From the NCBI GenBank assembly GCA_022496205.1, contig WTXD01000125.1, positions 1 to 37,187 of the forward strand: DNA of 37,187 nt, given 5' to 3'. Positions 32,001-37,187 of this stretch are shown one piece after another. Within the stretch, counting starts at the first letter, position 1. Each line of letters starts with the position of its first letter. The stretch comes from Gloeopeniophorella convolvens (lineage: Eukaryota > Basidiomycota > Agaricomycetes > Russulales). The translations under genes were made by a program, and so were the position numbers. A model generated the notes under the pieces. That model searched no databases. It was not told the origin of the DNA and was given only the letters and a program-made list of their open reading frames with translations.

Positions 32001-34864
32001 GCGGTCTCCCGCATGAAACATCGTCCCCCAAGGCACCGAGAAACTCGAGAGTCAGTGCGCCGGCGCGCACCAGGGTGCCGGCGTGTCGCTGCGCTACCTT
32101 GTTTATATCATTGAGGATCGACACCTCTTGAGCACAATCTGTCTCTAGTCATCTCATCGCATATCAAACCTACCATACTCGGTATGCATGAGGCGTCGTA
32201 TGCACAGCGTTCTCCATCTTTAGAGTACCGCGAAAACGAAAGCCCCGCTCGACAGCTGCGAGGACTTCGAGGACCGAGCTGCCTGGCCCTGCCAAATCAA
32301 TGCAGGCGCTACTGTGACCATGGACTCCTTGAGGAGGGGGTGAACATGCGCATGGCTCTTGTGTCGCCCGCCACTGATCCTTGGAGGTTCCGAGCTCCGC
32401 GAAGGCCCGAATCCAGATCATAGGTATCCCGTTATTTTTGAAGGATGCAGCCTCGTTCTCATTTGCCCGGACACGTCAAGCTCGTTTGTGAATGCGCATT
32501 CGGATCACAGCGCGTACCGCCTTCTGAGGGTATCGCAGTCCTGGCGATGGCATCGCGGCAGGAAGCCGAGCCCCCGAGGTCTGGTAGTTGGCGGAAATCG
32601 TAGTTCCCTTCGGATTACCAAGAGAGGAAGAATGTAAGAGGCGGCCAGAAATGCTTGGGCGGACGTACCGAGAGATGGGCACACGAATGTGGAGCGAAAG
32701 CGCATCGATTCTGCAAATGACACAGTGAGAGAGGTTGGGGTACAACAATCACACGTCTGTGCGCTCTACGGAGGCCTGTCTGCTGATAGACGACATGAAG
32801 CACCCGATCTTAGGGTGCTGCGCACCGGGAAAGTCGGTCAATGCACGCAATTCGCATAATGACGGCCGTCCTTTTTGAATCTCGCGAGCGACCGTGAGAC
32901 GAAAAGGAAGAGACATAGGGAGCTCTTTCAGTGAACCAAGGCGGTCCCCTGATCCCCACACCGTGAGTCCCAGCCCTGGCCTCTGCTTCATCGTGAAGAG
33001 GTGAGTGCGAGTTTAGATGTGTCGACCCGAAGGGAGGACGTAGACGTGAGGGAGGAGATGGGAGTGAGGAGAGTCGGATCGGCGGAAGCGCGGGAACGTC
33101 GGATCGGATCGGCGCGAGTGCGATGTGCGAGACGGCGGGCAGCGGGAACGCGAGGTCGGACGGGTGCGAGCGGCGGGTTTCGAGAACAGAAGCAAGGTGA
33201 ATTGATACAGAGCAAGCAGAATACAGGAAGCTTTTATACATGGCAGCAAGCAACATGAGGCGGACACAGGCAGACATGGAACAATAGGGCAATGTGTGAT
33301 GTGGAAAGTGGAAATGGGAAGTGGAGACGGGCGAGTAGGTATCAAAGCAAGTATGGTAAGAAAGCGATGGCAAAGCCACATTGGCCGTGCAGGCGTCGTT
33401 CGTGGGCAGCTCGCGTGCGCCATCGGAATCGGTTCGGCGGCGTTGCGCGCGCAGCGTGCGTGGCGTCCTTACAATCGTAACACGCCAACTAGTGCGACAT
33501 GAAAAGCCTTTGAAACTAGGACAAGAAGGTAGGATTACCGGGAAGTTCCAGAGGCGAAAAGACCTAGAGTTGTCAGAGTTTAGGCTGAAAAGGAAGACCC
33601 AGCGTATCCTGTCGAATCGACAAGCTTTCTGTAGCATACCAAAGGAGAACCGATAGGGGGGTACTATAGTCCACCGAACGATGAGGAAAATAGTCTCCAA
33701 GAAAGTTCCAGTTTCACTTTGAGTGTAGATTGAACACCTGAAACCTGTTGAAAGGAGCTTTGAGCTCGAGAGAGTCAGGACATGCAGGTGAGTCCGAACT
33801 CCGACTCAGCTCCTCTCGAGCCTGGCATTCACCGCCATTATGACAGGACCAAGATATATCCCCCTCTGGTCCATTTGATGCCAGTTTCTGGGCGACTCTG
33901 TAATGTGGTCAATGTGTCTTACGAATGACATCGAGTGCGAGCCGAGGCCGAGCACCAGTACGCATCAATCCTGATTCTTCACCGCCCTTTCCTTCCTCAC
34001 ACCCACCGATAGACGAGCCTCCTGCCGCCGGTATCGAGGATTCAGGCGACAAGTCCTATGACTGGGGGCGATCGTCACGGATCCTCTTGTCTCCGGCCGT
34101 CTGACTGTGTCGATTTATCAGGTTGAACAACCAGCCGAGAATAGCCAGGAGCTCGGTTGGATCTAGTTGGGTCAGTGTTTTGCATGTATGTTGCCAGATG
34201 TCGCCTCGGGCGATAGACACGGACAACCCTCGTCGCGTCAATATTAAGTATGGGCCAAACTCACGATCGACCTTGCTACATCGTGGACGAACATAATCCC
34301 CGCGGTCAATGCTGTCCCTCTGGTGGCTAATTGTCGCAACCTCCTACGCATCCTACGCATTCCACCATCGACTCGACTCGATGTTGGCTGCGCGTGATCT
34401 GTGAGGCAGAACGAAGGCCATCTCACCCTCCTTCCTTACATCTCCACGCATCTTTGAGTGCTACCTGTTCGCGTCGAGAGATTTCTCCAGCTGTAACCCA
34501 TTTGACATGACGAGATAATACATCGATATCCCTTTGCTGAGAGTGCCCGTAGTGCACATGTTTTGAGGATAATAATCATTTTCTCAGCGCTGCGTCGGAC
34601 AATCCTAGCCACACCCAGCGCACACCGCTGAGACGAGCCCGATTACTTGGTGCCACGGGAATTTGGTGACTCAAGCATCCGAGCGTCGAAATGGTGTGAC
34701 CTTGCGACGAACGCTCGCCTGAGAGGCACGTGGAGCCTGGGAAAGCGGAAGAAAACACGAAATGCGAGTCACCCCCCCTCCAACCACTCTTCCAACACCG
34801 GCGCGCGTACTGAGCTGAGTAGTCCGAACAACTTGAACCCTTCCGGGCCACCCCCCGCTTGTAT
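29088..34864. other. 5.8-kb region without a supported gene
   Basis: Many short frames exist on both strands but none belongs to a family I can name and none has convincing splice sites. The longest, minus 32810-33700 (296 codons), has no ATG at its start and lies on the complement of a purine-rich block. The minus frame 31630-32124 lacks an ATG start too. A minus frame 29407-29664 has an S/T-rich end that could be the tail of a membrane protein, but its upstream exons cannot be found. The GC palindrome at 29973 is listed separately. Confidence 0.5.
29973..29996. repeat. Perfect 24-bp GC-rich palindrome
   Basis: GGAAGCGGCCGC is followed directly by its reverse complement, with no loop. With one extra G it extends to an ATGG..CCAT frame of about 28 bases. 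It could extrude as a cruciform or fold as a hairpin in RNA, or be the closed ends of a foldback element. Confidence 0.85.
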
Positions 34865-34936
34865 ATGACTTTCAACAAGCTCACTCGTGACGAGTACGTA
34901 CAAATCTGCGTGCAATCCCCGTTTTTCGTCTGCTGA
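34865..34936 (+). other. Leader uORF of 23 codons before CPSase small subunit
   Basis: ATG 34865 to TGA 34936 reads MTFNKLTRDEYVQICVQSPF and three more residues. Fungal genes for this subunit carry a 22-25 codon arginine attenuator peptide that stalls ribosomes when arginine is high. Its core is T-x-x-D-Y, here T-R-D-E-Y, and the length fits, but the D-H-x-W part is missing. The leader start is unknown; the CT-rich stretch near 34960-34990 could mean transcription begins after this uORF. Confidence 0.3.
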
Positions 34937-35010
34937 CAGTTTTCCCGCGAAGTTATCTCAGTGATCTCGTCTTCTCTCTCCCAACCTATTAAAAACACAA
35001 TCAGCCTAGC

Positions 35011-36474
35011 ATGATTACTCGCCCTATATTTCGCATCTCCCGTATTTATCGTGGCTTTGCCACGCAAGCTGGTTCGCCCACGGCCACCCCTGCGGTCCTT
35101 CATCTCAAAACTGGCCAGTCGTTCGTCGGCCGTTCGTTCGGCTCACCGCGTACCATTTATGGCGAGACGGTGTTCTCCACCTCCATAACATCCTGTGAGT
35201 ACAGGTCATCGCCGCTTGTTAGAACGAGAACTTGACTGTGACATCAGACACCGAGTCGATGACGGACCCTTCGTACCGAGGTCAAATCCTCGTCTTCACC
35301 ACCCCGCTCATTGGGAACTACGGCGTCCCACATAACATCGCTCCTCGCGACTCCCGCGATGTCGGCGTCGTTCTCGAATCGCCCGGCGTACAGTGCGCCG
35401 GAGTCGTCGTCGCCGACGTTGCCGAAAAATTCTCCCACTACACCGCGATCGAGTCCCTTCACACGTGGTGCTCGCGCTACAATGTCCCTGGCCTTACAGG
35501 CGTTGATACTCGTGCGATCACACGCCTCCTCCGTGACCAGGGCACGACGCTCGGTCGCCTTGCTGTAGGCGCTGATGCAGCCTTACCACCGCCTGCAGAG
35601 CACGAATATTGGGACCCAAGTCAGGAAAACCTCGTGGACCAGATTTCAACCAAGGAGCCTTACGTCCTCAACCCGACTGGTGACGTCAAAATTGCCGTCC
35701 TCGACTTTGGCGCGAAAGCAAACATCCTGCGCTCGCTCGTGCGTAGAGGCGCCGCGGTCACCGTCCTACCATGGAATTGCGATTTCAACGTCATGCGTGA
35801 TACTTTCGATGGACTCTTCCTATCGAACGGGCCTGGCGATCCTCAACAGTGCTGGGATGCGGCACACAAGCTGCGCAGTACGCTTGAGGAGTGGCGCAAG
35901 CCCATTTTCGGGATTTGCATGGGTCATCAAATTATAGGCATGGCCGCTGGCCTCGACGCGTACCGCATGACATTCGGAAATCGCGGACATAATCAACCTG
36001 TGCTGGCGCTTGCATCCTCAGGGTCGATCCAGGCGGGCAGGGTCTACGTGACGAGGTTCGCGTTGTTTCGCTTTCGCACCGAATTCCGCTGATGACAAAG
36101 CCTTCATAGTCAAAACCACCAGTACGCGCTCCGGCTGCAAGACCCTTTCCCAGAGGGCTGGGAACCCTTCTTCATCAACTGCAATGACTCTTCCGTTGAG
36201 GGTATAAAGTCGACCCATGCGTCGGGCCGTCGCGTGTGGGGTGTGCAGTTCCACCCTGAGAGCGCGGGCGGACCTCTAGACACGATCGAGGTATGCCCGC
36301 GTGATGTTCGATCGTGACTTGCGCACTCACCTCTTGACGTAGATGTTTACCGATTTCGTAGCGGAGTGTCGTGCAGAAAAGCTCAAGGTCGGGCTCACCA
36401 AAGATCCCATGGGCGCTGCCCAACAGGAGCCCTTCCTGACTGAGGTGCCTAAGTCCATCGCCGTCCCGGCTTGA
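35011..36474 (+). CDS. CPA1: Carbamoyl-phosphate synthase (arginine-specific), small glutaminase subunit
   Basis: The subunit hydrolyses glutamine and passes ammonia to the large subunit, which makes carbamoyl phosphate for arginine. Exons are 35011-35194, 35248-36055, 36110-36290 and 36343-36474 (introns 53, 54 and 52 nt); phases agree and give 434 residues. The N-terminal CPSase domain holds GQSFVGRSFG, GETVFSTSITSYTESMTDPS and GVDTRAITRLLR. The glutaminase domain holds KANILRSLVRRGA, LFLSNGPGDP, the nucleophile Cys in FGICMGHQIIG, GNRGHNQPV, NHQYAL and the His-Glu pair in VQFHPES. The first 20 residues are basic and end RGFATQA, a plausible mitochondrial presequence, as in Neurospora arg-2; yeast Cpa1 is cytosolic. 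Intron 2 has the less common donor GTTCGC but is required to restore the family sequence. Confidence 0.97.
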
Positions 36475-37120
36475 ACATACGAGCATTTACTCATAGTCAT
36501 GCCGTCTGATACACGTTTACCCGATTGCTGTGCTTCAGGATGTGTACTATAGCTGATTTGGGCTCGATCTAATAGAGTGATCGATTCCCGCCGACCTACT
36601 TTGGCTGGCCGGAGCATGAATATCGAATATTGAACACGCACTGCGGGGTTGAGGGCGCCGCACGCTCCGAGGACCATGATGAAACAACGCCAACGATTTG
36701 CACCCGTGATGCCCGCTGCGTGCTCGATCAAGGTTAATCCAAAGGGAACGCTCCTCCTCTGTACGTACCAGGATTCTACGGATGATGCGCTCGATGGCGC
36801 AAAGCCTCGCAAAGCGGACATGTCGACACGGATCGTGTGGGAACCCAGGCCGCTGCGCAGAACTGCGCAGTCGTTGCCGCATCATGAATGTGGTCCTTTG
36901 ACCAATCAGAAAGCACCGTTCTCACGCTCCTGCCTCCCTCATGGGAATAAACTTCCCACTTCTCCCTTCCGGGCTGTGTGAATCACTCACATGCCGGATG
37001 TTGTGAGGCGTAGGAACAACGCATATATAACCTGGTATGCGAACTCATTCTCACCCGTCCAGTTAAACTCCCCCCACTTTGGCCTTGTGCAGTCACGGAG
37101 CAGCCCCTCTCGCCGACGTG
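36475..37120. other. Intergenic with a promoter at its right end
   Basis: The minus-strand frames 36327-36821 and 36547-36885 overlap and have no recognised domain. TATATAA lies at 37024-37030. Confidence 0.45.
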
Positions 37121-37187
37121 ATGTCCAGCCCAGTCACCTTCCACCGGCCGCCCTTGAATGAATACGAGAAGAGAGTCAGAGACCATG
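37121..37187 (+). CDS. Start of an unrecognised gene, cut by the window edge
   Basis: ATG 37121 opens a frame (MSSPVTFHRPPLNEYEKRVRDH) that runs off the window. A TATATAA box at 37024-37030 and a pyrimidine-rich stretch precede it at normal distances, which supports a real start. The opposite strand is also open over this stretch. No family can be named from 22 residues. Confidence 0.4.
   Translation, partial: MSSPVTFHRPPLNEYEKRVRDH

Noticed and set aside
31630..32124. Minus-strand open frame of 164 codons
   Set aside because: No ATG start, no recognised domain, and neighbouring frames do not join by plausible splice sites.
32810..33700. Minus-strand open frame of 296 codons
   Set aside because: It does not start with ATG, has low-complexity S/P-rich sequence, lies opposite a purine-rich block and matches no known family.
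34898..34939. Possible intron inside the CPA1 leader uORF that would extend the peptide
   Set aside because: The branch-like CTGAC would sit directly against the acceptor AG, too close for splicing, and the extended frame does not gain the D-H-x-W motif.
36327..36885. Overlapping minus-strand frames downstream of CPA1
   Set aside because: One overlaps the CPA1 last exon, neither has a domain I know, and they compete in different frames.
1..37187. CRISPR arrays, rRNA genes and telomere repeats
   Set aside because: No regularly spaced repeats, rRNA-like stretches or TTAGGG runs were seen.

Overview
The window reads as nuclear DNA of a filamentous basidiomycete, most likely an agaricomycete. 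Host genes are cut by many introns of about 48-76 nt with GT..AG ends. The membrane-protein, kinase and hydrolase families resemble mushroom families, and the repeats are LTR retrotransposons of the Ty3/gypsy chromovirus and Ty1/copia classes. All splice models here were made by eye from splice sites, reading phase and family conservation.

Bases 1-8104 are a nest of retrotransposons. The oldest layer is a minus-strand gag-like gene whose two halves lie at 7159-7796 and 1371-1891. A complete copia element (1897-7158) sits in it, flanked by a 5-bp duplication CGGTC, with 363-bp LTRs that differ at two positions. On the left the same gene is cut by the 3' end of a plus-strand chromodomain gypsy element (pol end 2-787, LTR about 715-1370). 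Bases 8105-9546 hold a GC-rich coding-like fragment and otherwise unassigned sequence.

Bases 9.5-19.3 kb hold host genes: a multi-pass membrane protein with 13 exons (9547-11111, +), a small protein resembling a dual-specificity phosphatase without its catalytic loop (12090-12581, +), ATP-type phosphoenolpyruvate carboxykinase (13015-15124, -), a GNAT acetyltransferase (17378-18022, +) and a second phosphatase-like protein with two such domains (18342-19271, -). A primer-binding-site relic of another LTR element lies at 11644.

Bases 20-29.1 kb hold a putative membrane protein (-), two related alpha/beta hydrolases of the hormone-sensitive-lipase type (21519-22749 and 25760-27007, both +) on either side of an AIM9-like aminoglycoside-phosphotransferase-fold kinase (23389-25243, -), and a five-exon multi-pass membrane protein (27883-29087, -). 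The first hydrolase and the kinase each carry one small frameshift.

Bases 29.1-34.9 kb contain no gene I can support. The right end holds the arginine-pathway carbamoyl-phosphate synthase small subunit (35011-36474, +) with a possible leader uORF, and the start of an unrecognised gene at 37121.

The most unusual observations are: (i) a family of three domains shaped like dual-specificity phosphatases in which the HCx5R loop is replaced by a shorter [TG]-[ED]-P-x-V-A-A-A-Y-L segment; (ii) a copia element whose gag start codon lies inside a primer site that matches the anticodon arm of initiator tRNA-Met; (iii) a run of single-base, mostly homopolymer, indels in otherwise intact genes, which raises the question of assembly error; (iv) a gag frame that reads through once the copia element and one target copy are removed.
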